A stretch of 64,000 bases of DNA from an uncultured Saprospiraceae bacterium (GTDB lineage: Bacteria > Bacteroidota > Bacteroidia > Chitinophagales > Saprospiraceae). How positions within the stretch are numbered: position 1 is the stretch's first letter; each line of letters starts with the position of its first letter. The position numbers were made by a program, and so were the translations under genes. Shown here piece after piece: positions 1 through 8,440 of this stretch. The notes below the pieces were generated by a model. The model ran no database searches. It was not told the DNA's origin and was given only the letters and a program-made list of their open reading frames with translations. The stretch lies in NCBI GenBank assembly GCA_937959275.1, contig CALGLU010000107.1, positions 1-64,000 of the forward strand, in the 5' to 3' direction.

Positions 1-171
1 ACTAGTGCTCTGTCAAGACATAACTGACTCGTGCTTTTGGCGTATTTTGCACATGTACGTCGTTACAGAACCGGCCTTGATAGCTAGGCTATCAGACCGA
101 ACCTGCGCCTAGTTCATGCACAAACTACACTCAAATTCAACAAGTCAATATATACTTGACAGAGCACTAGT
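1..171. mobile_element. 171-bp palindromic MITE-like element
   Basis: The first and last 17 bases (1-17 and 155-171) are perfect reverse complements (ACTAGTGCTCTGTCAAG). A perfect 7-bp hairpin, TGATAGC-TAG-GCTATCA at 78-94, sits at the exact centre (base 86). The arms between them pair imperfectly; with a one-base offset the stretch around 43-58 matches the complement of the right arm at about 12 of 16 positions. The whole unit is therefore one long degenerate palindrome. It codes for nothing and carries stop codons in the frame of the downstream GNAT remnant. It resembles a miniature inverted-repeat element moved by a transposase encoded elsewhere. The left flank is outside the window, so no target duplication can be judged and the left edge is provisional. 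Confidence 0.75.
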
Positions 172-567
172 ACTTGCAAAAATGACTATTCAAAAGAACA
201 AATTAAAGTATGGACATCCTCTGCTCAAAAAGATGAAAAATGGGAAAGCAAAATAAGAACCCAATATTTTATTGTTGCACAGTTAAATCAGGAAATAGTG
301 GGATTTGGGTCTCTAGAAAATGAAAACTACATAGACTTAATCTATGTTCACAAATACCATTTGCGAAAAGGGATAGCTAATCGAATCTTAGACTCATTGA
401 AGAATAAGGCTGAAGAATATGGAACCAAAAGTCTAAGCTCAGATGTAAGCAAAACAGCAGTTCCTTTCTTTAAAAGAAATGGATTTAGGCTTCTAAAGGA
501 GAACGAATTTGACTTGAGTGGAGTTCTAATTTCAAAATATCAAATGATATATAAAGCGATCACTTAA
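160..567 (+). pseudogene. GNAT N-acetyltransferase, 5' end removed by the palindromic element
   Basis: The frame stays open from just inside the right arm of the element to the stop at 567. Conceptual translation gives a GNAT fragment that begins around CKNDYSKEQIKVWTSS and runs through the acetyl-CoA-binding region (HKYHLRKGIANRILDSL) to PFFKRNGF near the C-terminus. In this family such text is preceded by roughly 25-30 residues with strand 1 and helix 1, which are missing here. Upstream, the element supplies in-frame stops at 25-27, 85-87 and 157-159. The first usual start is GTG at 298, which would make only 89 residues and lose half the fold. The gene is most likely dead. A start inside the fragment cannot be fully excluded. 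Confidence 0.75.
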
Positions 568-736
568 CAAGGCATACCCTCATTGGCATACTTTACTTCT
601 CTAATTCATACGAAAAAATATATTGAGAATATTCTGGATGGTAGGCCCTTATAGATAAAAATAAGTGACAGCTAATTCTAAGTAGCTAAAGTGTTGTTTG
701 AATTGAGTTGTCCAAGCGTAAGCGAATGGATTATAT

Positions 737-2536
737 TTATTCCAAAAAGCTCAATTCAACTTGATTTTTATATTTACCAGAAGGCACGTTCATGAGTTCT
801 TCATGTGAACCTGTCTCTATGATTTGGCCATCCTCTAATACATAAATGACATCAACATTTTTAATTGTACTGAGTCGGTGCGCAATAATAATAGATGTCC
901 GACCTTCCATCAAGGTATCTAATGCACTCTGGACAAGCCGCTCTGATTCTGTATCAAGTGCAGAAGTCGCTTCATCAAGAAGTAACACTGCAGGATCTTT
1001 AAGGATAGCCCTAGCAATTGAAATACGTTGACGTTGACCACCAGAGAGCTTAATGCCTCGATCCCCCACTAAGGTATCAAGGCCTTCTGGAAAGCTCTCA
1101 ATAAATTCCCAAGAATTAGATTGTTTTGCTGCTGCAATCACAGCTTCATCCGTCGCATCTAATTTGCCATACTTAATGTTATCTCGAATACTTCCTCCAA
1201 ACAGAATGGCGTCTTGTGGGACGATTGAAAAGTTACGTCGAAAAGCCTGCAGATCGTAATCGTTTATGTTTTTATCGTCAATGAAAATACCGCCACTGTT
1301 TAACTCATATAGCCTAAGAAGTAAAGCCATGATGGTTGATTTACCAGAACCGCTAACTCCCACAAGTGCTATACTTTTTTCTGGTTCTATGTGCAGACTT
1401 AGATCTTTGAGTACCTGAATATCATTTCTCGTGGGGTAATTGAAGTTGACATTTTTAAATTCTATTTTGCCATAGATTGGCTGGCGAACGCCGTTATCAA
1501 CATCTTGCAACTCTGACACTGAACCTATTATTTCTCTGATTCTCTCTGTCGCTCCGAGTGCTCCAATTAATTCAGTATAAAAATTTCCAATCCCTGCTAT
1601 AGCCGCCCCGATGATACCAGTTATAGACACAAAGCTTAATAATTCACCAGCAGAGAGCTCGTTTGTTTGTATCATTTTAGCACCAGACCAGATCACAAAA
1701 ACAATGGCACCTGAAAAAACGGTAACGATGAAGGCTGCAAAAATACCTCTTGATTTTGCATAGGACAACGAGATTTCAATCACTTTTTCGATGGCCGAAG
1801 AATAACGTTTTGATTCAAATTCCTCATTGGTAAACGATTTGACAGAACGAATATTGGTTACTGTCTCATTCATAATGACATTGGTATCTGCGAGTGCCTT
1901 TTGTCGTTTTTTTGAAAGAGATCGAATAAACCTCCCAAAAAATATAGCGCCGATAACCACGAATGGAAATGTGCCCAACATAATCAACGATAACTTAGGT
2001 GTGATGTAGGCGAGAAATATAATCCCCCCAATCAGCATAATGATCTGACGTAGAAATTCTGCCAATACGATTGAAAAGACGTTATACAGTCGCTCCACAT
2101 CAGAAGTGATTCGACTAATTAACTCTCCAACTCGAGAATTCTCAAAAAAGACGACAGGTAAGGTGATCATTTTAGAATAGAGATCAGTTCTGATGGCAGC
2201 AATTCCATTTTCACTAACGATAGCAAATAAGTAAATTCTAAAAAATGAGATTATGCCTTGCGCTAAAAAGGTGACGATAAGAACCAGGCCAATTGTGTTT
2301 AATGACCAAAACTCCTCACTCTCGCCAGAGGCTATATCAACCATTAATCCCGCTAGCCTAAGAACACCTAAAAAAATGACACTTGATATGGCTAGCAAGA
2401 CGAGTCCAATGATGAATTGCCATTTGTAAGGTTTGATATAAGAAAAAATCTTAGATCCCTCCGATAAGAGTTCTTTAGACATTTTGACCTTTGGTAGATC
2501 GTCGTCTTGGATACTATGTTTGGATCTACGAGACAT
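737..2536 (-). CDS. ABC exporter (TMD-NBD half transporter, MsbA-like)
   Basis: This 599-residue protein is a fused half-transporter that should work as a homodimer in the inner membrane. Residues about 35-330 form a six-helix ABC_membrane domain. The nucleotide-binding domain follows, with Walker A GVSGSGKST near residue 395, signature LSGGQRQR, Walker B VLLLDEAT and the switch histidine in IIAHRLST. The layout is that of MsbA/LmrA-type exporters; lipid, drug or peptide cannot be distinguished from sequence. The N-terminus is charged and has no leader. It stands alone on its strand, and a 10-bp inverted repeat (698-707/750-759) overlaps its stop and may help end transcription. Confidence 0.93.
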   Translation of the reverse strand: MSRRSKHSIQDDDLPKVKMSKELLSEGSKIFSYIKPYKWQFIIGLVLLAISSVIFLGVLRLAGLMVDIASGESEEFWSLNTIGLVLIVTFLAQGIISFFRIYLFAIVSENGIAAIRTDLYSKMITLPVVFFENSRVGELISRITSDVERLYNVFSIVLAEFLRQIIMLIGGIIFLAYITPKLSLIMLGTFPFVVIGAIFFGRFIRSLSKKRQKALADTNVIMNETVTNIRSVKSFTNEEFESKRYSSAIEKVIEISLSYAKSRGIFAAFIVTVFSGAIVFVIWSGAKMIQTNELSAGELLSFVSITGIIGAAIAGIGNFYTELIGALGATERIREIIGSVSELQDVDNGVRQPIYGKIEFKNVNFNYPTRNDIQVLKDLSLHIEPEKSIALVGVSGSGKSTIMALLLRLYELNSGGIFIDDKNINDYDLQAFRRNFSIVPQDAILFGGSIRDNIKYGKLDATDEAVIAAAKQSNSWEFIESFPEGLDTLVGDRGIKLSGGQRQRISIARAILKDPAVLLLDEATSALDTESERLVQSALDTLMEGRTSIIIAHRLSTIKNVDVIYVLEDGQIIETGSHEELMNVPSGKYKNQVELSFLE

Positions 2537-2830
2537 AGGCTTTTAAAACAAGAATATGAGTTGAATGGTTATCAAAAGAGGCGCAATATGGTCAGAAATT
2601 AGATGAAAAATGTCTCAAATCTGTAAAACTTACTGCGTTCATATGAGAAACGTTGTTTCGAATAAAATTTGTTCGTCACTATATTTTTCCAATTTAACTC
2701 CGTTTTAAGCCTATTTTAAGGCATTAAATCGGGTATTCTTAGAATATTCTTAAGATTTCTTCTGTAATACCGTTACAATTGAGTAAGTTTTACGACTAAA
2801 TATTAACTAAAATAATTAACCAACATCTAT

Positions 2831-5800
2831 ATGAAGTCCAGGAAATTTAAACGAGGGGAACAATTCTTTTTCCAGATCATGGATGACAATGACAATGTCA
2901 AAATGGAAAGTGAAGGGTTCAGCCAACAAGATGCACGTAATGATGCATTAAATGAAGCAATGAAGCCTTATGCCCCAAAAGGCGCGTCAGATGACTATAA
3001 ACCATTAGAGTTTTACGAAAAGAATACGAATGCCACATCTGGATTTGATTCGTTTAGCGCAGATGGTGAGCACTACTTCAGTTATAGTGTTGATGGGCAA
3101 GTATACCTGATCTCTGAAGGCTATTCCTCTGATAAAGGTCGGGATAACGGGATCAATAGTGTTGAGAAGAATATGAAGGATGAAGGACGATTCTCTGTCA
3201 ATCAACTTCCAAATGGAAAATGGTATTTGAATTTAAAAGCAGGAAACAACCAAGAAATTGCAACAAGCAGATGGTTTAACTCGGAAGGTGAAGCAAATGG
3301 CGCTTTAGCAAGGTTGACAGGTAAAGGCGGAGGCGCGGGTACTGGTCGAATTGCAAATATAGGTGTCGCCCCTCCTCCTCCTGCGACTGAAGATGCTGGA
3401 GTCGAGAAGAAAAAGAGAAAGAAAAGAACGAGTTCGAAGCCAAAAGCAGAGAAGATACCAGTATCAGATGGTACATATATTTATAATAACGTCAGCTATC
3501 ATATTCATAAGAGTAGTGGAAATGGTCAGCACTATTTCTCATACAAGAATCCTGCAGATGGGAAAACGATCTTGATGAATAGTGATGTCAGAGGCTATGA
3601 CAATCCTGCAGATGCAGAAGCGGCAATCAAACGTATTGAAGAGTTTGGCCCTAAGGAAGCAAACTATGAAGGGAAAGCGACTAAGAACGGTAAGTTCTGG
3701 TTCTACCTGAAAGATGATGACGGAAAAAATGTAGCAAAAAGTATATTCTTTGGATCAGAGGAAGACATGCAAAGAGCAGTTGGCTTATTGATCGGGACAG
3801 GAGATCCAAAAGCTGCAGGCGGAGGCGCTGCGCCAACTAAAGCAGCAGAAGGTCAAGATGAATACTTACCAGTACCATCCTACGCGGCACATAGCGGAAA
3901 TAAGGTTTCTGGAGATGAAGATTTTATCACATTTGATCAAGATGGCAAACACTATTTTGCTTGGATGGTAGATGGCAATGTCTATATGAGAAGCCAGGGC
4001 TATACATCCGAATCCGGTAGAGATAATGGTATAGAATCAGTTAAGAAGAACCGAGATCAGGAAGAGAGATATGCGAATCTAGAAGAAGGGGGCAATGAAT
4101 TTGTAATCCTAAAAGCAGGTAATAGTCAAGAAATTGCAAGATCAGGTCCTATCGGCGGACAAGGCTGGACAGGCTATAGAGCTGCAGGTATTGGCGCTGT
4201 TGGTGCTTTAGGTATACTAGCTAAGTCAAACGCAGATGCCCAGGCTAAAGCTCGAGCAGAGCGAGAAGCAGCCGAAGCGAAAGCTAAAGCTGATGCCGAG
4301 GCTAAAGCACAAGCTGAGCGAGAAGCTGCTGAAGCAAAAGCTGATGCTGAAGCAAAAGCTCAAGCAGAACGTGAAGCAGCAGAAGCGAAGGCTAAAGCTG
4401 ATGCCGAGGCTAAAGCTCAAGCAGAGCGAGAAGCTGCAGAAGCAAAGGCAAAAGCTGATGCTGAAGCAAAAGCTCAAGCAGAGCGTGAAGCTGCAGAAGC
4501 GAAGGCTAAGGCAGATGCCGAGGCTAAAGCTCAAGCAGAGCGTGAAGCTGCAGAAGCAAAGGCAAAAGCTGATGCCGAGGCTAAAGCTAGAGCAGAACAA
4601 GAAGCAGCGGAAGCGAAGGCTAAAGCTGATGCTGAAGCAAAAGCTCAAGCAGAACGAGAAGCTGCAGAAGCGAAGGCTAAAGCTGATGCTGAAGCAAAAG
4701 CTCAAGCAGAACGAGAAGCTGCAGAGGCGAAGGCTAAAGCAGATGCTGAGGCTAAAGCTCAAGCAGAGCGAGAAGCTGCAACAGCAGCGGCAGCGGCGGC
4801 AGCAGCAGCTGCTGCAGCGGCAGCAGCGAAAATTAAAGCAGATGCCGAGGCTACAGCTCAAGCAGAACGAGAAGCAGCAGAAGCAAAGGCAAAAGCAGAT
4901 GCTGAAGCTAAAGCTCAAGCAGAGCGAGAAGCCGCAGAAGCAAAGGCAAAAGCAGATGCCGAGGCTAAAGCACAAGCAGAACGAGAAGCCGCAGAAGCAA
5001 AGGCAAAGGCAGATGCCGAAGCCAAAGCAAAAGCAGAGCGAGAAGCCGCAGAAGCAAAGGCAAAAGCTGATGCCGAGGCTAAAGCTCGTGCAGAGCGAGA
5101 AGCCGCAGAAGCAAAAGCAAAGGCAGATGCCGAAGCCAAAGCAAAAGCAGAGCGAGAAGCTGCAGAAGCGAAGGCAAAAGCAGATGCTGAGATTAAGGCT
5201 CGTGCTGATGCCGAGGCTAAAGCTCGAGCAGATCAAGAAGCTGCCAGCAAAAAAGCTAAGATTGCCGCAGCTGCTGCCGCAGTAGGTGCAGGCGCCGTGG
5301 GTATGGCGGCATCCTCCAAAGGTTCAGGTGAATCATCAAAAACAGAATCTATGGGGACTACGAAAAAGCAAGGAGACGACGATGATTACATGGTGTGTAG
5401 TGTTTATGAAAGTCGGATTAAAGATTCACGTTCTTCAAAATATCCTGAATTCATCACGTTTAAGGCTGATAATGGAGAACATTATTTTGCTTTGATTAAA
5501 GACGGGAAAGTCTTTTTAAGAAGTGAAGGATATACTGAAGCGTCTTATCGAGATAATGGTATAGAGTCAGTCCTTAAAAACAAAGATAATCGCGATCGAT
5601 TCAGTGTTGAGAAGAAAAGAGGTTTAGAATATGTTGTTCTTAAATCATCAGGAGGCCATGAAATCGCAAGATCTTGTCCAATGAAAAGTGGAGCAGCGGC
5701 TTGGCTACCTGGTGCGGCAGTAGCAGCAAGCGCAGTAGCGGCAGCTCCAGTTGTTAAAGCAGTACAGAAGAAAAAGGAACCTAAAAAAGTTGTGGAAACC

Positions 5801-6136
5801 AAGAAGAAGGAACGTGTTGTTAAAGAGCCTGTACGCGAACGAGAAACTGCAGCGGCTGCTGTCGGAGGAGGTGGTGGAGAAGCTGCTGGATGTATGAGAT
5901 ACTGGCCATGGTTATTACTCTTATTATTAATTCCATTATTGTGGTGGTTAATTGGTAAAGGATGTAATACACCGACAGTTCCACCAGTAGCAGAAACAAT
6001 AACAAAAACTGCTGCAGATGTTGTAGAGAATGTTGTAGAGGAAGTCAAAGAGGTCGTCGAAGAAGTTAAGGAAGTTGTAGAGCCTAAATACGAGCCTCCA
6101 GTAAGTACTAAAGGGAATAAAGCTCTCGGTTACTAA
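2831..6136 (+). CDS. Giant DUF1508-repeat protein with Ala/Glu/Lys rod and C-terminal membrane anchor
   Basis: The 1101-residue product has four or five DUF1508 (YegP-like) modules: one half-module at about 9-47, full ones near 73-160, 215-325 and 355-440, and one after the rod near 875-950. They are recognised by the recurring HYFxxxxDGxVxxxSEGYxxxxxRDNGIESV pattern and by LKAGNxQEIA. Residues about 460-820 form a rod of 19-residue units rich in A, E, K and Q, broken once by about 15 consecutive alanines. Near the C-terminus a hydrophobic segment (WPWLLLLLLIPLLWWLIGKG) is followed by an EVKEVVEEV stretch. There is no signal peptide. The function is unknown; I infer a membrane-anchored protein with a stiff spacer between DUF1508 modules. 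A strong terminator follows at 6158. Confidence 0.85.
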   Translation: MKSRKFKRGEQFFFQIMDDNDNVKMESEGFSQQDARNDALNEAMKPYAPKGASDDYKPLEFYEKNTNATSGFDSFSADGEHYFSYSVDGQVYLISEGYSSDKGRDNGINSVEKNMKDEGRFSVNQLPNGKWYLNLKAGNNQEIATSRWFNSEGEANGALARLTGKGGGAGTGRIANIGVAPPPPATEDAGVEKKKRKKRTSSKPKAEKIPVSDGTYIYNNVSYHIHKSSGNGQHYFSYKNPADGKTILMNSDVRGYDNPADAEAAIKRIEEFGPKEANYEGKATKNGKFWFYLKDDDGKNVAKSIFFGSEEDMQRAVGLLIGTGDPKAAGGGAAPTKAAEGQDEYLPVPSYAAHSGNKVSGDEDFITFDQDGKHYFAWMVDGNVYMRSQGYTSESGRDNGIESVKKNRDQEERYANLEEGGNEFVILKAGNSQEIARSGPIGGQGWTGYRAAGIGAVGALGILAKSNADAQAKARAEREAAEAKAKADAEAKAQAEREAAEAKADAEAKAQAEREAAEAKAKADAEAKAQAEREAAEAKAKADAEAKAQAEREAAEAKAKADAEAKAQAEREAAEAKAKADAEAKARAEQEAAEAKAKADAEAKAQAEREAAEAKAKADAEAKAQAEREAAEAKAKADAEAKAQAEREAATAAAAAAAAAAAAAAAKIKADAEATAQAEREAAEAKAKADAEAKAQAEREAAEAKAKADAEAKAQAEREAAEAKAKADAEAKAKAEREAAEAKAKADAEAKARAEREAAEAKAKADAEAKAKAEREAAEAKAKADAEIKARADAEAKARADQEAASKKAKIAAAAAAVGAGAVGMAASSKGSGESSKTESMGTTKKQGDDDDYMVCSVYESRIKDSRSSKYPEFITFKADNGEHYFALIKDGKVFLRSEGYTEASYRDNGIESVLKNKDNRDRFSVEKKRGLEYVVLKSSGGHEIARSCPMKSGAAAWLPGAAVAASAVAAAPVVKAVQKKKEPKKVVETKKKERVVKEPVRERETAAAAVGGGGGEAAGCMRYWPWLLLLLLIPLLWWLIGKGCNTPTVPPVAETITKTAADVVENVVEEVKEVVEEVKEVVEPKYEPPVSTKGNKALGY
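4231..5235 (+). repeat. 57-bp coding tandem repeat (about 17 copies)
   Basis: Inside the DUF1508 gene the unit AEAKAQAEREAAEAKAKAD (19 codons, 57 bp) repeats about 17 times with synonymous and a few coding differences. One copy is two codons short. One is interrupted by a GCN run encoding polyalanine at about 4783-4830. Long open frames on the other strand and frames across this stretch are composition artefacts. Copy number may vary by recombination or slippage. Confidence 0.9.
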
Positions 6137-6157
6137 CAGTGTTTATTATAGAATAAT

Positions 6158-6192
6158 GGGTCGTGTTACATGAGTGACACGACCCTTTTTTT
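6158..6192 (+). terminator. Rho-independent terminator after the DUF1508 gene
   Basis: GGGTCGTG (6158-6165) pairs with CACGACCC (6178-6185), with further pairing inside, and is followed by seven T at 6186-6192. It lies 21 bases after the stop codon. The oppositely oriented GtrA gene ends at 6268, so it may also insulate that gene. Confidence 0.9.
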
Positions 6193-6267
6193 GTAGTTGT
6201 AATAGTTTTATTTGCTTTATTCTAAAAAGCAAGAGCTTTTAATTTTGATTCTAATCTTGATTTTCTA

Positions 6268-6657
6268 TTATTTGAAAACCCAATATTTCTGCAGCGTAAA
6301 ATTGAATCCAAATGCCACAAAGGCGTCAACAATGATTCTTGATATTTTATAATCTATCCCTAGAAATTCTGTGAATACATATGTCCCTCCTGACTTCAAA
6401 ACAATACTGCCAAAAGCAACGGCGATGTATTTCGGAATTTGTGTTTTTTTCGGTTCATCTGTAGAATTGAATGCCCAATATCGACTAATAGTATAATTAA
6501 CCACGGCACCTACCACCCCGCCAATTGCTATCGAGATGACATAGTGTATTCCAAAGAGCTCGGTGAGCAGGATCATAACGCCATAGTCTACAAGACCGCC
6601 AACAAATGCAGCGACTTGAGATCTGGCAAATACAGCGAGAAAGGAATCTTTCTTCAT
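6268..6657 (-). CDS. GtrA family membrane protein
   Basis: The 129-residue protein has four hydrophobic segments and the GtrA signature order: FAVFARSQVAAFVGGLVDYG, an inner loop, then VVGAVVNYTISRYWAFN and a second related half ending FGFNFTLQKYWVFK. GtrA proteins are small polytopic proteins linked to transfer of lipid-linked sugars or cell-wall precursors across the membrane. It starts 21 bases after the CDP-alcohol phosphatidyltransferase homologue on the same strand, so the two are probably cotranscribed and may act on the same lipid. The exact substrate is unknown. Confidence 0.85.
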   Translation of the reverse strand: MKKDSFLAVFARSQVAAFVGGLVDYGVMILLTELFGIHYVISIAIGGVVGAVVNYTISRYWAFNSTDEPKKTQIPKYIAVAFGSIVLKSGGTYVFTEFLGIDYKISRIIVDAFVAFGFNFTLQKYWVFK

Positions 6658-6678
6658 GAATCCATAAATATAAAGCTC

Positions 6679-7359
6679 TTAGTTCTTCTTCGATTTTCGT
6701 TCTCGAATGTCCCTCTCATCACCCAGCTTCATCACCTTAGTCGAATCCAGTAGATTAATAATCATTAAGAGTGCAGAACCTACAAGTCCAAAAATTTGAA
6801 GCACACCAGGAAAGAAGATTTCAGCAATCATAAAGATCGAAATAATAATTCTAAGTTCCGTAGGGCCTAAAAGACCTGCATCAATAACATAAACATTGGC
6901 AATTTTATACCGCATTAATGATACAATCATAGAGCCTCCATATGCCACAACAAAAATGAACGAAATGATTTTAAAATCAGGAAAATAAAAGTAAAAGCCA
7001 AGTCCAATGATACAAATACCTACCCAGTCTGCATTAATATCCAAAGACCAACCATACCACTTCCGAGGCGTATTTCTATAATAGGCCAAGCGGCCATCGA
7101 GAGAGTCGCCAAACCATTGTACAGCAAAACCAAATACAGATAGGAGTAACCACCAACGATCCTGTATCCCTAAGATCAGTCCGCCAAAAATGATAACACT
7201 GCCAAAAAGGCCAACAGCAGTTAGTAGGTCCGGAAAAACCCAAGAAGGCATTTTGGAGCATAATATCTCAATGGTCTTAAATTCTAGTTCTTTTAAGATG
7301 TTCTTTCGTTCGCGACTAGATCGAATGCGCTCTCCAGGTGTAGATTGTTTTGATTCCAT
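6679..7359 (-). CDS. CDP-alcohol phosphatidyltransferase family protein
   Basis: The protein is 226 residues long with about five membrane segments. Near residue 85 it has the metal-binding motif of this family, D-x2-DG-x2-A-x8-G-x3-D-x3-D, read here as GDSLDGRLAYY then GWSLDINAD. The usual Arg after Ala is Tyr. The family moves a phospho-alcohol between CDP and a hydroxyl acceptor and makes phosphatidylglycerol phosphate, phosphatidylserine, phosphatidylcholine or inositol lipids. The acceptor cannot be told here. A hydrophilic, basic stretch of about 30 residues precedes the first helix. The gene is upstream of and close to the GtrA gene. Confidence 0.85.
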   Translation of the reverse strand: MESKQSTPGERIRSSRERKNILKELEFKTIEILCSKMPSWVFPDLLTAVGLFGSVIIFGGLILGIQDRWWLLLSVFGFAVQWFGDSLDGRLAYYRNTPRKWYGWSLDINADWVGICIIGLGFYFYFPDFKIISFIFVVAYGGSMIVSLMRYKIANVYVIDAGLLGPTELRIIISIFMIAEIFFPGVLQIFGLVGSALLMIINLLDSTKVMKLGDERDIRERKSKKN

Positions 7360-7469
7360 GTTGCGGTTTTAACTGAATTGTCTTTTGAAATGACTCATAC
7401 TCCATTAAAACGTTAAATAAGTACTGTTTAAATATAAAATGTGGCTGATAAATCTTAACTCCCTAACAA

Positions 7470-8330
7470 TCAGTTCTTTGAATTAGCTGATATCACGAAT
7501 AAGTCAAGTAAATCCTCTATTCTCGACTTTAAGTTTTTTCGATTTACAATAAAATCGAGGAACCCATGATCTAAGAGGAATTCTGATGTTTGAAATCCAT
7601 CTGGTAAGTCTCGCTTAATCGTTTCCTTAATGACTCTAGGGCCTGCAAATCCAATGAGCGCTTTGGGTTCAGCAAAATTGACATCTCCTAGCATGGCAAA
7701 GGATGCAGTGACACCACCTGTTGTGGGATCAGTCATAAAAGAAAAATAGGGAAGTTTGGATCTAGAGAGCTGAGCTAACTTAGTCGAAGTTTTAGCCATT
7801 TGCATTAATGAGAATGCGGACTCCATCATACGTGCCCCTCCTGATTTTGAAATGATCATCAATGGAGATTTAATATCAAGGCAATGATCGACGGCTTTTG
7901 CTATTTTTTCTCCGACTACTGAGCCCATTGACCCACCGATAAAAGTAAAGTCCATAGCAGCAATCGTGATTGGTTTACCTTTTACTTTACCTGTAGCGAC
8001 AGATATCGCATCTGGTAACTCAGTACGCTCGTATGCACTTTCTAAGCGCTCCTTGTAGGTTTTTAAATCACTAAAATTCAGAAAATCTTTGGAGCGGATA
8101 TTTTCGTGAAGCAGCTCGTATTTACCATCAAAGATGAGATCAAAGTAATCATGAGACCCAATACGAGTATGATAATCACATTTAGGGCAAATAAAGTAAT
8201 TTTCACTCAATTCCTTAAATGTATTAGCATTGCCACAATCTTTGCACTTATGCCATAAACCATCCGGGGCTTCCCGTTTGGACTTAGTTTTCGTCTGTAT
8301 TCCGTCTTTCAATCTCTTGAACCATCCCAT
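7470..8330 (-). CDS. accD: Acetyl-CoA carboxylase carboxyltransferase subunit beta
   Basis: The 286-residue length is typical for AccD. The N-terminus carries the four-cysteine zinc ribbon (CKDCGNAN...CPKCDYH) found only in the beta subunit. The carboxyltransferase fold follows, with MDFTFIGGSMGSVVGEKI, KSGGARMMESAFSLMQMAKT and DPTTGGVTASFAMLGDV. With AccA it transfers the carboxyl group from carboxybiotin to acetyl-CoA to make malonyl-CoA for fatty acid synthesis in the cytoplasm. It lies on the same strand as the two lipid-related genes downstream but 110 bases away from them. Confidence 0.96.
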   Translation of the reverse strand: MGWFKRLKDGIQTKTKSKREAPDGLWHKCKDCGNANTFKELSENYFICPKCDYHTRIGSHDYFDLIFDGKYELLHENIRSKDFLNFSDLKTYKERLESAYERTELPDAISVATGKVKGKPITIAAMDFTFIGGSMGSVVGEKIAKAVDHCLDIKSPLMIISKSGGARMMESAFSLMQMAKTSTKLAQLSRSKLPYFSFMTDPTTGGVTASFAMLGDVNFAEPKALIGFAGPRVIKETIKRDLPDGFQTSEFLLDHGFLDFIVNRKNLKSRIEDLLDLFVISANSKN

Positions 8331-8440
8331 TTATTACAGCATTTGATGAATAATTGGAGCGTAGCTCTTGGGGTTTCGATGATAAATGTATGTAAATAAG
8401 GCTATACTTAGAGTTCAATAACGACTTGATTTTAAAATTT

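Noticed and set aside
4226-5285. Long open frames on both strands and in other frames over the Ala/Glu/Lys repeat
   Set aside because: They are shadows of the GCN/GAN-rich tandem repeat; their proteins are Cys/Phe/Leu or Lys/Gln monotony with no domain. Only the DUF1508 frame is real.
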